This document shows positions 29,968 through 39,518 of a DNA stretch of 64,000 nucleotides, piece after piece. Each line of letters begins with the position of its first letter. The first letter of the stretch is position 1. The DNA is taken from NCBI GenBank assembly GCA_902590395.1, contig CACIWQ010000002.1:57288-121287 (forward strand). Reading direction: 5' to 3'. The notes beneath the pieces were generated by a model. That model made no database searches and had not been told where the DNA came from. It saw only the letters and a program-made list of their open reading frames with translations. The translations under genes were made by a program, and so were the position numbers. The DNA is from an uncultured Pelagibacteraceae bacterium. GTDB lineage: Bacteria; Pseudomonadota; Alphaproteobacteria; Pelagibacterales; Pelagibacteraceae.

Positions 29968-30954
29968 CTATTTTTTTAAATTAACACTTATAAGTGAAAT
30001 AATTTCAAACATAATAGATGAAGCTACCATTGATGTAATCTGATTTGGGTTATCTTTAGTCGGCATCAAACAAGCAACATCACCTCCTATTATATTTTTA
30101 CCTTTGAGACTTTGTAAAAGTTTTCTTGCTTCGTCCATATTAAATCCCCTAAAAGCTGATTCTATATTTGCTACTCCTGGAGCAACAGTTGGGTCTAAAC
30201 AATCTAAATCAAAAGTAATATAAATGGGTTTGTCGTCTAGTCTATCTAAAATCATTTTGGAGCATTTCTTATGACCAAGCTCTTTATATTCTTCCATGGT
30301 AATGACTTGGTAACCAATATCGTAACTTGCTTGCAACCAATCTAATGTTCTAGGATTTCCTCTTATACCAATCTGCGTACTCGTTTTAGCATCAACATTT
30401 CCTTGTCTAACGAGGTAAGAAGCCCAATGTGCTGCTGACTTCTTTGCTCCCAAAAAATGATCTAATTTTTCATAGCAATCGGTATGAGCATCGAAATGAA
30501 CAATGCTAACTTTTTGACCTTTTGTTAATTTTGAATTTTTTTTTGCTAAACTTTGTAATATTCCTCCAGTGATTGAATGGTCACCACCAATAGATACAAC
30601 TGGTTTTGCAGCTTTTTCAATATGATCAAAAAAACTTGAAATTCTCTCAATACATTTTTCATTATTATTTGCTTCTGGTAAAGGCACGTCTCCTAAATCA
30701 TGAATTTTACCTTCTTTCCAAGGATCAATGCCAAACTCAAGATGTGATCGTCTTAACATTGCAGAAATATTTCTTACTGCTCTTGGTCCTAAATGTTGAT
30801 CTCTTTCTGTTGTTCCGTTTCCAGTGCTATGCGGCACCCCCACTAACGCAATATCACAATTATTTGGATCGGGATCATTTTTACATCTAAATAGAGTTGG
30901 TATACCCCACCAATACAGCGTATTCATCATTATCTGATCTTCTTTTGAAATCAT
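29968..30954 (-). CDS. Agmatinase/ureohydrolase family protein
   Basis: GGDHSIT, HFDAHTDCYE, TFDLDCLDPTVAPGV manganese-binding motifs. Confidence 0.9.
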   Translation of the reverse strand: MISKEDQIMMNTLYWWGIPTLFRCKNDPDPNNCDIALVGVPHSTGNGTTERDQHLGPRAVRNISAMLRRSHLEFGIDPWKEGKIHDLGDVPLPEANNNEKCIERISSFFDHIEKAAKPVVSIGGDHSITGGILQSLAKKNSKLTKGQKVSIVHFDAHTDCYEKLDHFLGAKKSAAHWASYLVRQGNVDAKTSTQIGIRGNPRTLDWLQASYDIGYQVITMEEYKELGHKKCSKMILDRLDDKPIYITFDLDCLDPTVAPGVANIESAFRGFNMDEARKLLQSLKGKNIIGGDVACLMPTKDNPNQITSMVASSIMFEIISLISVNLKK

Positions 30955-31008
30955 GAATTTTATCTTACATGAATAAAAAATGTTTAAGAAGTAAAAAAAA
31001 TGAGATAG

Positions 31009-31965
31009 ATGTTGACGTTCATGAAAAATAATAATCCCAAAGGTATTATTTACATCTTGTTAGGCATGTTGGCCTTTTCAATACAAGATTCTATTATGAA
31101 ATATATCTATAACGTTGCTTCATTGTATGAAGTATATTTAATAAGAACAGTTGTTAGTTTTGTAATTATTTTTTTATTTTTAAAAATTAAAAAAAAACCA
31201 ATTATATTTAATACCCAATATCCACTTTTAACTTTTTGTAGAGTGATACTTTTCTTTTTTGGGTTTAGTTTTTTTTACATTTCATTAACCGTGCTCCCTT
31301 TGGTTACTGCTACTGCTTTATTCTTTGTCACTCCTTTTTTAATTACAATTTTTGCTAAATTTTTTTTAAAAGAGCATATAGGACCTAGAAGATGGCTTGC
31401 GGTAGTAATTGGTTTTATAGGAATTTACATAATATTAAATCCTGACTTTGTTAATTTTGATTATATGTCTTTGACCCCGATTCTATGTGCTTTTTGTTAT
31501 TCGTTGTCTATGATAATCATAAAATTAACTTCCGAAAAAGATAATGTATATACACAAACATTTACATTTTATTTTGGTGCAATAATTTTTAGTATTATTA
31601 TTTATTTTGTTGCTGGTGATGGTCAATACAACACAATAGATCATCCAGCTTCTCAATATATTTTTCGCGAGTGGTTTAACAACCTAGAATCTTCTTTATT
31701 ATTAATGATTGCCACAGGTTTTACAGCATCTATTGCTTTTCTTTTTGTTTTTACAGCTTATCGAATAGCATCCCCAGCGGTTGTATCACCTTTTGAATAT
31801 TCAATACTTGTGTGGTCATCTCTTAGCGGTTGGTTCTTCTTTAATGAAATTCCTGATTTAAAAACAATAATTGGAATACTTTTAATTGTGTGTGGAGGTA
31901 TTTATATTTTTATCCGTGAAAAAGCTCAAGATCAACCAATCGTAACCGAAAAACCACTTCGTTAA
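31009..31965 (+). CDS. EamA/DMT family transporter
   Basis: Ten-TM-like pattern with duplicated EamA halves. Confidence 0.82.
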   Translation: MLTFMKNNNPKGIIYILLGMLAFSIQDSIMKYIYNVASLYEVYLIRTVVSFVIIFLFLKIKKKPIIFNTQYPLLTFCRVILFFFGFSFFYISLTVLPLVTATALFFVTPFLITIFAKFFLKEHIGPRRWLAVVIGFIGIYIILNPDFVNFDYMSLTPILCAFCYSLSMIIIKLTSEKDNVYTQTFTFYFGAIIFSIIIYFVAGDGQYNTIDHPASQYIFREWFNNLESSLLLMIATGFTASIAFLFVFTAYRIASPAVVSPFEYSILVWSSLSGWFFFNEIPDLKTIIGILLIVCGGIYIFIREKAQDQPIVTEKPLR

Positions 31966-32427
31966 CTATTTTTTTAACTTTCCAGCAAAAATTAATTTGT
32001 CAGAATTAAATTTTGATAAATTCTTTTTTATAAAATCGTCCATAACTATTAATCTATCAGAATCAAACTCAACTACTTTTCTTTTACTAAGGTCTACATA
32101 CAAAGACAAAACCTCATTTGTAGCTGCAAGATATTTTTTTTCTTTATGATACATAGAAAGTCTGTAGTGAATTCTTTTTTTGTCATGTTGAATATAAGTT
32201 ACATGCGTTTCAACTTCTTCTCCTAATCTAACTTCTTGATTATAAATTGTGTGCATTTCTGCTACGAAAGTAGTTTTTTTATCCTTTTTGGCAGACTCTC
32301 CTCCCATTTTAAAATTGTCCAACATAACATCAGCCGCTATATCAAAAATATGAACGTAGTAAGCAACATTCAGGTGAGCATTATAATCAGTCCATTCTTT
32401 TATTACTTTTTCTGATTTCAAAATCAT
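31966..32427 (-). CDS. Acyl-CoA thioesterase (hotdog fold; betainyl-CoA thioesterase candidate)
   Basis: EWTDYNAHLNVAYYVHIFDIAADVM hotdog motif; near BKACE. Confidence 0.75.
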   Translation of the reverse strand: MILKSEKVIKEWTDYNAHLNVAYYVHIFDIAADVMLDNFKMGGESAKKDKKTTFVAEMHTIYNQEVRLGEEVETHVTYIQHDKKRIHYRLSMYHKEKKYLAATNEVLSLYVDLSKRKVVEFDSDRLIVMDDFIKKNLSKFNSDKLIFAGKLKK

Positions 32428-32476
32428 ATACTTTTAATATAGTATATTTTCTATATAAAAAGCAACTTATTGAAAA

Positions 32477-33712
32477 ATGAATTATAAAGATAAAAAATTT
32501 CTAGAAAGCATAATTAATAGAAATTCTAAAAAAAATATTAGAAAAAATATATATCCTTTAATCGAGAAAGCTTTTTCAAAAACTGATATTTGTAAAGGCA
32601 TAGAAGTTTTGCTAAGCGAGCAATTAACTATGTCCGAAATAACGAAAGAATTTGAATATGAATTTGCTAGATACATTGGTGCAAATTATGCATTAATGGT
32701 AAACTCCGGATCTTCTGCAAATTTATTAGCTTCTTTTGCTTTGGTTAATCCTAGAAAAAAAAATTTTTTAAAAAGAGATAGTGAATTTTTAATCCCTGTT
32801 TTGTGCTGGTCTACTTCATTATGGCCGTTGGTCCAGGCTGGATTAAAGCCAAAATTTGTTGATGTTAATGTAGATGATTTCAACATGGATATGGACCAAT
32901 TCAAAAAAAAATTAACTAGTAAAACAAAAGCGATTATGGCTGTGCATGTTCTTGGCAATTCAACCCGAATAGAAGAAGTCGCAAAAATTGCTAAGTCCAA
33001 GAATATTTTTCTTATTGAAGATACTTGTGAATCATTGGGAGCTAAATACAATAATAAATATTTGGGTACTTTTGGTGACTTTGGAACTTATTCTTTTTAT
33101 TACTCCCATCAAATGACATCTGGAGAAGGAGGTATGATTGTTTGTAATTCCAGAAAAGATTATGAGTTGATTTATTCTATGCGTTCCCATGGGTGGTCTA
33201 GGAGATTAAAAATTAAAGATACTAGTTTTAGTTTTATAAATTCAGGATTTAATCTGCGACCATTGGAAATTTCTGCATCTATAGGACTAAGTCAATTCAA
33301 AAGATTAAACTCAATGATAAATTCTAGAATTAAAAATAGAGAAAAAATTATTAAAAAATTAACTAACTCGGTTTTGTGGAAGAACCAATTTTCTTTTTTA
33401 AAAATTACACAGAATGTAAAACCAAGTTATTTTGGATTACCTATTTTAATAAACAAAAAATTTTTAAAAAAAAAGAAAAAGTTTTTAAAATTCCTTGAAA
33501 AAAAAGGAATAGAAACCAGAAGAGTTATAGGTGGTAATTTTATAAAACAACCTAGTGTTCAACTTTACAACCTCAATTCAAAAAAAGAAAAATTTCCTGA
33601 AGCCCAAGAAATAGATGATAGAGGTTTTTTTATAGGATTGCACGCGGAACCTATTACCAACCGAACTTTAAATTATCTTGAAGAAAATTTACTAAGAATA
33701 GATAAATTGTAA
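32477..33712 (+). CDS. DegT/DnrJ/EryC1 family PLP/PMP-dependent sugar enzyme (RfbH/ColD/KdnA-like)
   Basis: VNSGSSANLLAS, IEDTCESLGA, SFYYSHQMTSGEGGM. Confidence 0.82.
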   Translation: MNYKDKKFLESIINRNSKKNIRKNIYPLIEKAFSKTDICKGIEVLLSEQLTMSEITKEFEYEFARYIGANYALMVNSGSSANLLASFALVNPRKKNFLKRDSEFLIPVLCWSTSLWPLVQAGLKPKFVDVNVDDFNMDMDQFKKKLTSKTKAIMAVHVLGNSTRIEEVAKIAKSKNIFLIEDTCESLGAKYNNKYLGTFGDFGTYSFYYSHQMTSGEGGMIVCNSRKDYELIYSMRSHGWSRRLKIKDTSFSFINSGFNLRPLEISASIGLSQFKRLNSMINSRIKNREKIIKKLTNSVLWKNQFSFLKITQNVKPSYFGLPILINKKFLKKKKKFLKFLEKKGIETRRVIGGNFIKQPSVQLYNLNSKKEKFPEAQEIDDRGFFIGLHAEPITNRTLNYLEENLLRIDKL

Positions 33713-33733
33713 TAATTTTGATTTTAATTTAAA

Positions 33734-34477
33734 TTAATTTTTTCTTTTATTAATATATAATTTTATTAATCCTAATAATGAAACTAGTATTAATTTAAAA
33801 TTTACTGAGCTTTCGCCTCTTCTTCTATTTATAAAAACCGATTCTATTTCTTTAATTTTGAATTGATTGGTATGTAATTCTAACAATATTTCTGAAAGAA
33901 TTATAAAACCATCTCCAATTTTTCCACAATTTTTAATTATTCTATGTACTGCTCTTTTTGAATAAATCCTATATCCGTTTGTAAAATCTGATATTGGGAC
34001 TTGAAGTAAACTTTTTGCTAAGTAGTTCGCCAGTACAGAAAAAATTCTTCTGCTTAAACTCCAATTAATTATTTTGCTGTTTTTTAAATATCTACTTCCT
34101 ATTAATAAATCTAGAGAATTTCTATGAAAAAAGTTTATATTTCTTGGTAATTCACTTGGATTATGTGAAAAATCAGCATCCATTTCAACAAAAATTTTAA
34201 TTTTTTTAATTTTTATTAACTTTTTAAAACCAAAAATTACCGCAGAACCTCTACCTAATTTTTTTCCTCTATTAATGTAATTTACTTTTAATTTATTTTT
34301 TTTGATTAAGTGTTGTGTTTTTTTATTATTAGAATCATCTACAACAAAAATTGATGGATTTTTAATTTTTTTTTTGATGTTTTTTATTAATTTAATTATA
34401 TTTTTTTCTTCATTATACGCAGGTATCACAATACCAATACTCTTTTTTAACTTACGTATATTTTGAATATTGGACAT
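33734..34477 (-). CDS. Glycosyltransferase family 2 (polyprenol-phosphate mannosyltransferase-like)
   Basis: IVIPAYNEEKNI, VEMDADFSHNP, SRYLKNSKI. Confidence 0.86.
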   Translation of the reverse strand: MSNIQNIRKLKKSIGIVIPAYNEEKNIIKLIKNIKKKIKNPSIFVVDDSNNKKTQHLIKKNKLKVNYINRGKKLGRGSAVIFGFKKLIKIKKIKIFVEMDADFSHNPSELPRNINFFHRNSLDLLIGSRYLKNSKIINWSLSRRIFSVLANYLAKSLLQVPISDFTNGYRIYSKRAVHRIIKNCGKIGDGFIILSEILLELHTNQFKIKEIESVFINRRRGESSVNFKLILVSLLGLIKLYINKRKN

Positions 34478-34536
34478 AATTTTTAAAAAATAATTTTTTA
34501 GTTAGCTATTTGAAATTATATTATTATAATATGTTT

Positions 34537-35424
34537 ATGAATGAAAAAGTTTTTGTATCTTGCGCGGTAACAGGATCGGGAGATACGGCAAAAAAGCATC
34601 CAGATTTGCCAAAAACACCCGAGCAAATAGCTAAAGCAGCAATTGAAGCTGCCAAAGCTGGTGCGGCAATTGCACATATACATGTTCGAGAGAAAGATGG
34701 AACTCCAAGCAGAAGACTAGAGTTATATAAAGAGGTCGTTGATAGAATTCGTTCTAGCGATACAGATGTTGTTTTAAATTTAACAACAGGTATGGGTGGT
34801 GATCTAGATATAGGACAGGGAAAAAATCCTTTAGATTTTGGTCCTTTAACAGATATGGCCAACGTTATGGAAAGAATTTCTAATGCAGAACAATTCTTAC
34901 CGGAAATATGTACGTTGGATTGTGGAACTTTAAACTTTGGTGACAGTTCTGTGATTACAGTAAACACACCAAATGATTTGAGAAAAGCTGCAAAAAGATT
35001 ACAAGAAATAAATGTTAAACCCGAAATAGAAGCTTTTGATTTAGGAAACATGTGGTTTGGGGCACAATTATACAAAGAAGGTTTATTAAATGATCCACCG
35101 ATGTTTCAAATGTGCCTTGGTATACCATGGGGAGCTCCTGCCACAACATCAGCTATGCAAGCGATGAAAGATATAATGCCAAAAGAAGGTATCTGGTCAG
35201 GCTTTGCGATTTCAAAAAATGAAATGCCTTTTGTAGCTCAAACTGTGGTCATGGGTGGAAACCCACGAGTAGGGCTTGAAGATAATTTATATTTATCTAA
35301 AGGAAAATTAGCTACTAATGCTCAATTAGTAGAGAAAGCAATAAGAATTGTAAATGATCTCGGTGTATCAATTATGACTCCTGCTGAAACTAGAGAAAAG
35401 CTAAAGCTAAAAAATTATAAATAA
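34537..35424 (+). CDS. BKACE (DUF849) family beta-keto acid cleavage enzyme, dehydrocarnitine cleavage candidate
   Basis: MNEKVFVSCAVTGSGDT...AAIAHIHVREKDGTPSRRLELY; ATG start chosen inside TTG-started ORF track entry (34510). Confidence 0.82.
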   Translation: MNEKVFVSCAVTGSGDTAKKHPDLPKTPEQIAKAAIEAAKAGAAIAHIHVREKDGTPSRRLELYKEVVDRIRSSDTDVVLNLTTGMGGDLDIGQGKNPLDFGPLTDMANVMERISNAEQFLPEICTLDCGTLNFGDSSVITVNTPNDLRKAAKRLQEINVKPEIEAFDLGNMWFGAQLYKEGLLNDPPMFQMCLGIPWGAPATTSAMQAMKDIMPKEGIWSGFAISKNEMPFVAQTVVMGGNPRVGLEDNLYLSKGKLATNAQLVEKAIRIVNDLGVSIMTPAETREKLKLKNYK

Positions 35425-36213
35425 TTAGTCTAACCTTATAGCATTTCCATCAATCCCGATAACTTGACCAGAAATTCTTTCAGCTTCGTCTGAAATTAAA
35501 AAAGAACAAAATTTACCAATATCTTCTTCATATATCCAACAGTTCATAGAGGCCATTGATATAAATTCTTTTTCTATTTTTTTTTCTGACATTTTTAAAA
35601 AATTTGCTTTATCTTTTATTACCCTTACCATTCGATTGCCTTTGATAGTACCAGGACAAATTGCATTAACGCGAATTTTGAATTTTCCAAGCTCCATGGC
35701 TAAAGTTTTAGTCAATCCAACAACAGCCCATTTGCTTGCTGCGTAGGGAGATCTTAGTGGAAATCCCATAATCCCAGCACCAGAAGAAACATTTATGATT
35801 GACCCGCCTCTATTTTTTTTGAGCATAGGTATCGCTAGTTTTGTGAAATAGAAATGGCTTATAACATTAACTTTAAGAGTCTTTTCCCAATCTTCAGAGT
35901 TCAATTTTTCTATATTCCCTGTAGGTCCAGCCACCCCAACATTATTTATTAGCGCATCAATTTTTCTTGTTTTTTTTATAATTTTATCAAAAAATTTTTC
36001 AACATCGTATTCGTCTGAAGCATCGCATTCATGAATGAATAATCTTTTGTTATTTAAAGGATTTTTTTTTATCTTATTAATATTTTTTATATTATTATCG
36101 CAAAGATAAACTTTGGCTCCTTTAGATAAGCATATTTTTGCGGTCGCCCATCCTATTCCTGAAGCTCCTGCAGAGATAACTATTTTTTTATTTTTGAGAT
36201 TTAGCAGTGCCAT
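35425..36213 (-). CDS. Short-chain dehydrogenase/reductase overlapping the ABC ATPase gene
   Basis: SAGASGIGWATAKI, YAASKWAVVGLTKT; C-terminal GIDGNAIRLD. Confidence 0.86.
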   Translation of the reverse strand: MALLNLKNKKIVISAGASGIGWATAKICLSKGAKVYLCDNNIKNINKIKKNPLNNKRLFIHECDASDEYDVEKFFDKIIKKTRKIDALINNVGVAGPTGNIEKLNSEDWEKTLKVNVISHFYFTKLAIPMLKKNRGGSIINVSSGAGIMGFPLRSPYAASKWAVVGLTKTLAMELGKFKIRVNAICPGTIKGNRMVRVIKDKANFLKMSEKKIEKEFISMASMNCWIYEEDIGKFCSFLISDEAERISGQVIGIDGNAIRLD

Positions 36214-37243
36214 TTGAGTGGGTCTTAGTTAAGGCTTTGGACAATTCTGCATCTGTAATATATCCTTTTACATTTCCACTTTTGTCAACCACTTCAACTG
36301 TAGCTGGTGTTAAACAAACTTTAGGCAAAAATTCATCTAAAAATGAATCCTCATTAACTTTAATAGTATTTGAATTTTTAGACCCCTTAAATTTTTGTGG
36401 AGAAACCATAATTATTTTGGCCTTGATTACTTTCGCTCTATTTACATCTTTTACGAATGCAGCCACATAATCATCTGCGGGTTTCATTATAATATCTATC
36501 GGTGTTCCTACCTGCACCAATCTACCGCCATTTAAAATTCCTATGTGATCACCTAATCTCAAAGATTCGTCCAAATCATGCGTGATAAAAACTATTGTTT
36601 TTTTTAACTCAGCTTGCAAGTCGATAAGCTGTTTTTGCATATCGCTTCTTATAAGTGGATCAAGTGCGCTAAATGCTTCGTCCATTAACATAATATCGGT
36701 ATTAGTTGCTAATGCCCGTGCTAATCCAACTCGTTGTTGCATTCCCCCTGATAATTGATTTGGATATTGATGTTCGAATCCATTTAATCCCACGGCATCA
36801 ATTTTTTCCATAGCAACTTTTTCTATTTCATTTTTGTCTTTGCCTTGCACTTCTAGACCGTAACCAACATTTTGAATTACTGTTTTATGTGGAAATAGTC
36901 CAAATCTTTGAAAAACCATACTCATTTTGTGTCTTCTAAAATCTATTAATTTTTTTTGATCCAATTCCATAACGTTAGTCCCTTCTACGGAGACTTCACC
37001 TGCTGTAGGATCTATTAACCTATTAATGTGCCGTATTAGTGTAGATTTTCCTGATCCTGATAAACCCATACAGACAAAAGTTTCTCCCTCTTCTACATTT
37101 ATAGAAACATTGTCTAATCCAACAGTGTGGCCTGTTTTTTCTAAAACTTCCTCTTTTGTAGCTCCGTCTTGCACCATAGGAAGAATCTTAGATGGATTTT
37201 CACCAAATATTTTATAAACATTTTTTATTTCTATTTTAGACAT
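36188..37243 (-). CDS. proV: Glycine betaine/proline ABC transporter ATP-binding protein (ProV-like)
   Basis: GLSGSGKST, QLSGGMQQRVGLARAL, IMLMDEAFSALDPL. Confidence 0.88.
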   Translation of the reverse strand: MSKIEIKNVYKIFGENPSKILPMVQDGATKEEVLEKTGHTVGLDNVSINVEEGETFVCMGLSGSGKSTLIRHINRLIDPTAGEVSVEGTNVMELDQKKLIDFRRHKMSMVFQRFGLFPHKTVIQNVGYGLEVQGKDKNEIEKVAMEKIDAVGLNGFEHQYPNQLSGGMQQRVGLARALATNTDIMLMDEAFSALDPLIRSDMQKQLIDLQAELKKTIVFITHDLDESLRLGDHIGILNGGRLVQVGTPIDIIMKPADDYVAAFVKDVNRAKVIKAKIIMVSPQKFKGSKNSNTIKVNEDSFLDEFLPKVCLTPATVEVVDKSGNVKGYITDAELSKALTKTHSNGTAKSQK

Positions 37244-38253
37244 TATTTTTTTTTCTTATGGTGGACTCTTTCTTGCATTCTTTCCCCATATGATTGTGTT
37301 ATTCTATCAAAAATTATAGCTAAAAGTACAATGGCTATTCCTGCTTCAGTTGCCATACCAACATTTAGTTGCTGTAATCCAAGAAGCACTTCATCTCCTA
37401 TTCCTCTAGTGCCAATCATAGAAGCAATTACTACCATTGCTAAAGCCATCATCGTGCATTGGTTTATTCCTTGCATTATATTCGGTAAAGCTAAAGGAAG
37501 CTGCACGCCCCATAATTTTTGTTTTTTGTTTGCTCCAAAAGCTTCAGCGGCTTCAATAACTTCTTTGTCGACTAATCTTATTCCAAGATCAGTTAATCTT
37601 ATAAGTGGAGGTACCGCATAAACAAAAATTGCAACTATCGCAGGAACAGCTCCTAAACCAAATAATAAAATTCCTGGAATTAAATAACAAAAACTTGGTA
37701 TGGTTTGCATTAAATCAAGAACCGGTAGCAATGCATTTCTTACTTTTTTATTTCGAGCCATAGCTATTCCAATAGGAATGCCAATTACTAAACAAAGCAA
37801 CATTCCAATAACGACAATGGTAGTTGTCATTATACATTTATCCCAATATCTAGGACTAAGAAATCCAAGAAAAAAAACACAGAAACCAACCATTATTGTT
37901 GTTCCCATTTGTTTTCCGCTTGCAAAGTAAGCAAGTAATATAACTGAAATCATAACTATTGGCCAAGGAAGACCTACTAAGAAATTTTTCATTTTGCCAT
38001 ATAGACCTAGTAAGAAAAAATTGATTCCTTCAAACATAATTCCGTATTTTACAATCAGAATATCAAACCATTTATTTAGAAATGGCATTAATGGAAAGTC
38101 TAACCATTTAGGCCAGTCCCCTAACCATGAAGGATCGGTAAATAAAACTAAAACGCTTTCAGGTTTATATTTTGAGGTTGTGTAAGCAATAACAACCATT
38201 GCTACAAAAATTACTAAATAAACTAAATTAATATATTTTTTATATTTTCCCAT
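37243..38253 (-). CDS. proW: Glycine betaine/proline ABC transporter permease (ProW-like)
   Basis: LDLMQTIPSFCYLIPGILLFGLGAVPAIVAIFVYAVPP. Confidence 0.88.
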   Translation of the reverse strand: MGKYKKYINLVYLVIFVAMVVIAYTTSKYKPESVLVLFTDPSWLGDWPKWLDFPLMPFLNKWFDILIVKYGIMFEGINFFLLGLYGKMKNFLVGLPWPIVMISVILLAYFASGKQMGTTIMVGFCVFFLGFLSPRYWDKCIMTTTIVVIGMLLCLVIGIPIGIAMARNKKVRNALLPVLDLMQTIPSFCYLIPGILLFGLGAVPAIVAIFVYAVPPLIRLTDLGIRLVDKEVIEAAEAFGANKKQKLWGVQLPLALPNIMQGINQCTMMALAMVVIASMIGTRGIGDEVLLGLQQLNVGMATEAGIAIVLLAIIFDRITQSYGERMQERVHHKKKK

Positions 38254-38263
38254 CTATATACCT

Positions 38264-38298
38264 AAAAAAAACTAAGAGCCCGTTAGGGCTCTTAGTTT
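38264..38298 (-). terminator. Terminator/attenuator between substrate-binding protein and permease genes
   Basis: AAACTAAGAGCCC-GTTA-GGGCTCTTAGTTT (13-bp perfect stem); on minus strand followed by T-rich stretch. Confidence 0.85.
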
Positions 38299-38313
38299 AA
38301 GATTTTTTAAAAA

Positions 38314-39339
38314 TTAAAGCGCAGCTTTAACTTTTTTCGCAACATCTGCTGGAACCCATTTAGTCCATGAACTATCGGACTTTAAGTAATTCTTAGCAGT
38401 TGCTTCCATATCTCCACCAGATTCATCAATATAGAAAGCAAGTGATTTGTTAACTTCAGCTGTTGGTAATGAGTACTGTTTAACAAAGTCAATGATTGGT
38501 TTGTTTGCTGGATCGTTTGCAAACTTAGTTGTAGCTGATTTTGTTAAAGCCATATCCACATAAGCACTTGCACATGTTTTTGTGTATGCATCAGGACCAT
38601 CAGCTTTAATTTTTTCAACTACTGCCATCATTTTTGTCCAACAAGCATTGTCGTATGCTGGTTCTTTAAGTTGAACAAGATCAACTTTCCCCATTAGACC
38701 TGTTGGCGTCCAGTAATAAGAAAATACTGGTTTACCTTTTTTAAATGCACCGGCAATCGCTGCATCTAAAGCTCCACCAGAACCTGGGTCAAAGTTAGTA
38801 TAGAATTCATCTAGACCATAAACTTTGTGTTTAACCAAGTTAATCGTGTAGCAAGTCCATCCTGAAATACAGCTAGTCATTCTACCTTTTCCAGGTGCCT
38901 CAGGATCAGCAAAAAGTTTTGCTATCTCAGGCTTTTTCATATCTTCAACACTTTTTAAACCGTACTTATCTGAAGTTGCTTTATCTACGTAAAATCCTTG
39001 TGTAGATGATGGAGTGTTAACTCCAAGCTCAATAATCTGTCCTTTTGCAACAGCTTCTTCATGCATTTGAACAATATTATCTCTCCAAACCTCAGTAATA
39101 ATATCAAGCTGACCATCGTAGTGAGCAGCCATTATTGGGCTAGTACTTCCCTTTGTAACTTGAACATCGCAGCCATAACCTTTTTCAAGAATGAAACCAA
39201 CTATTGCCGTATGAACGTTTGCACTATCCCAGTCGAAATCTCCCAAATGTACTTTGCAAGCAGCATTAGCACTGGTCGAACCAAGAGCCATTACTCCAGC
39301 AAATACAAAAGAAAGTATTAGTTTTTTTAGAAATTTCAT
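38314..39339 (-). CDS. proX: Glycine betaine/proline ABC transporter substrate-binding protein (ProX-like)
   Basis: Signal peptide MKFLKKLILSFVFAGVMALGSTSANAACKVHLGDFDWDSANVHTAI; start moved from ORF-track 39405 to the ATG before the signal peptide (SD-like GGGGAAA). Confidence 0.82.
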   Translation of the reverse strand: MKFLKKLILSFVFAGVMALGSTSANAACKVHLGDFDWDSANVHTAIVGFILEKGYGCDVQVTKGSTSPIMAAHYDGQLDIITEVWRDNIVQMHEEAVAKGQIIELGVNTPSSTQGFYVDKATSDKYGLKSVEDMKKPEIAKLFADPEAPGKGRMTSCISGWTCYTINLVKHKVYGLDEFYTNFDPGSGGALDAAIAGAFKKGKPVFSYYWTPTGLMGKVDLVQLKEPAYDNACWTKMMAVVEKIKADGPDAYTKTCASAYVDMALTKSATTKFANDPANKPIIDFVKQYSLPTAEVNKSLAFYIDESGGDMEATAKNYLKSDSSWTKWVPADVAKKVKAAL

Positions 39340-39463
39340 GAAATTTCCCCTTTCCCTTATTAGTTTAAACTGAAGTATTACAACGTGAAATGGCGCAAAA
39401 AACAACCTTTAATCTTTTCATTTAACTCAATGAAAATAAGGTTTATTTTATACAAAAAAATTT

Positions 39464-39484
39464 AATTCAATTATTAATTGAATT
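39464..39484. promoter_or_regulatory. 21-bp perfect palindrome in divergent proX/dioxygenase intergenic region (candidate operator)
   Basis: AATTCAATTA-T-TAATTGAATT. Confidence 0.35.
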
Positions 39485-39518
39485 GAAAAATAATTAAAAT
39501 AAAATAATCATCGTGATT

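Noticed and set aside
34524-35075. 183-aa minus-strand ORF
   Set aside because: Entirely antisense to the well-supported BKACE gene; no recognisable protein features
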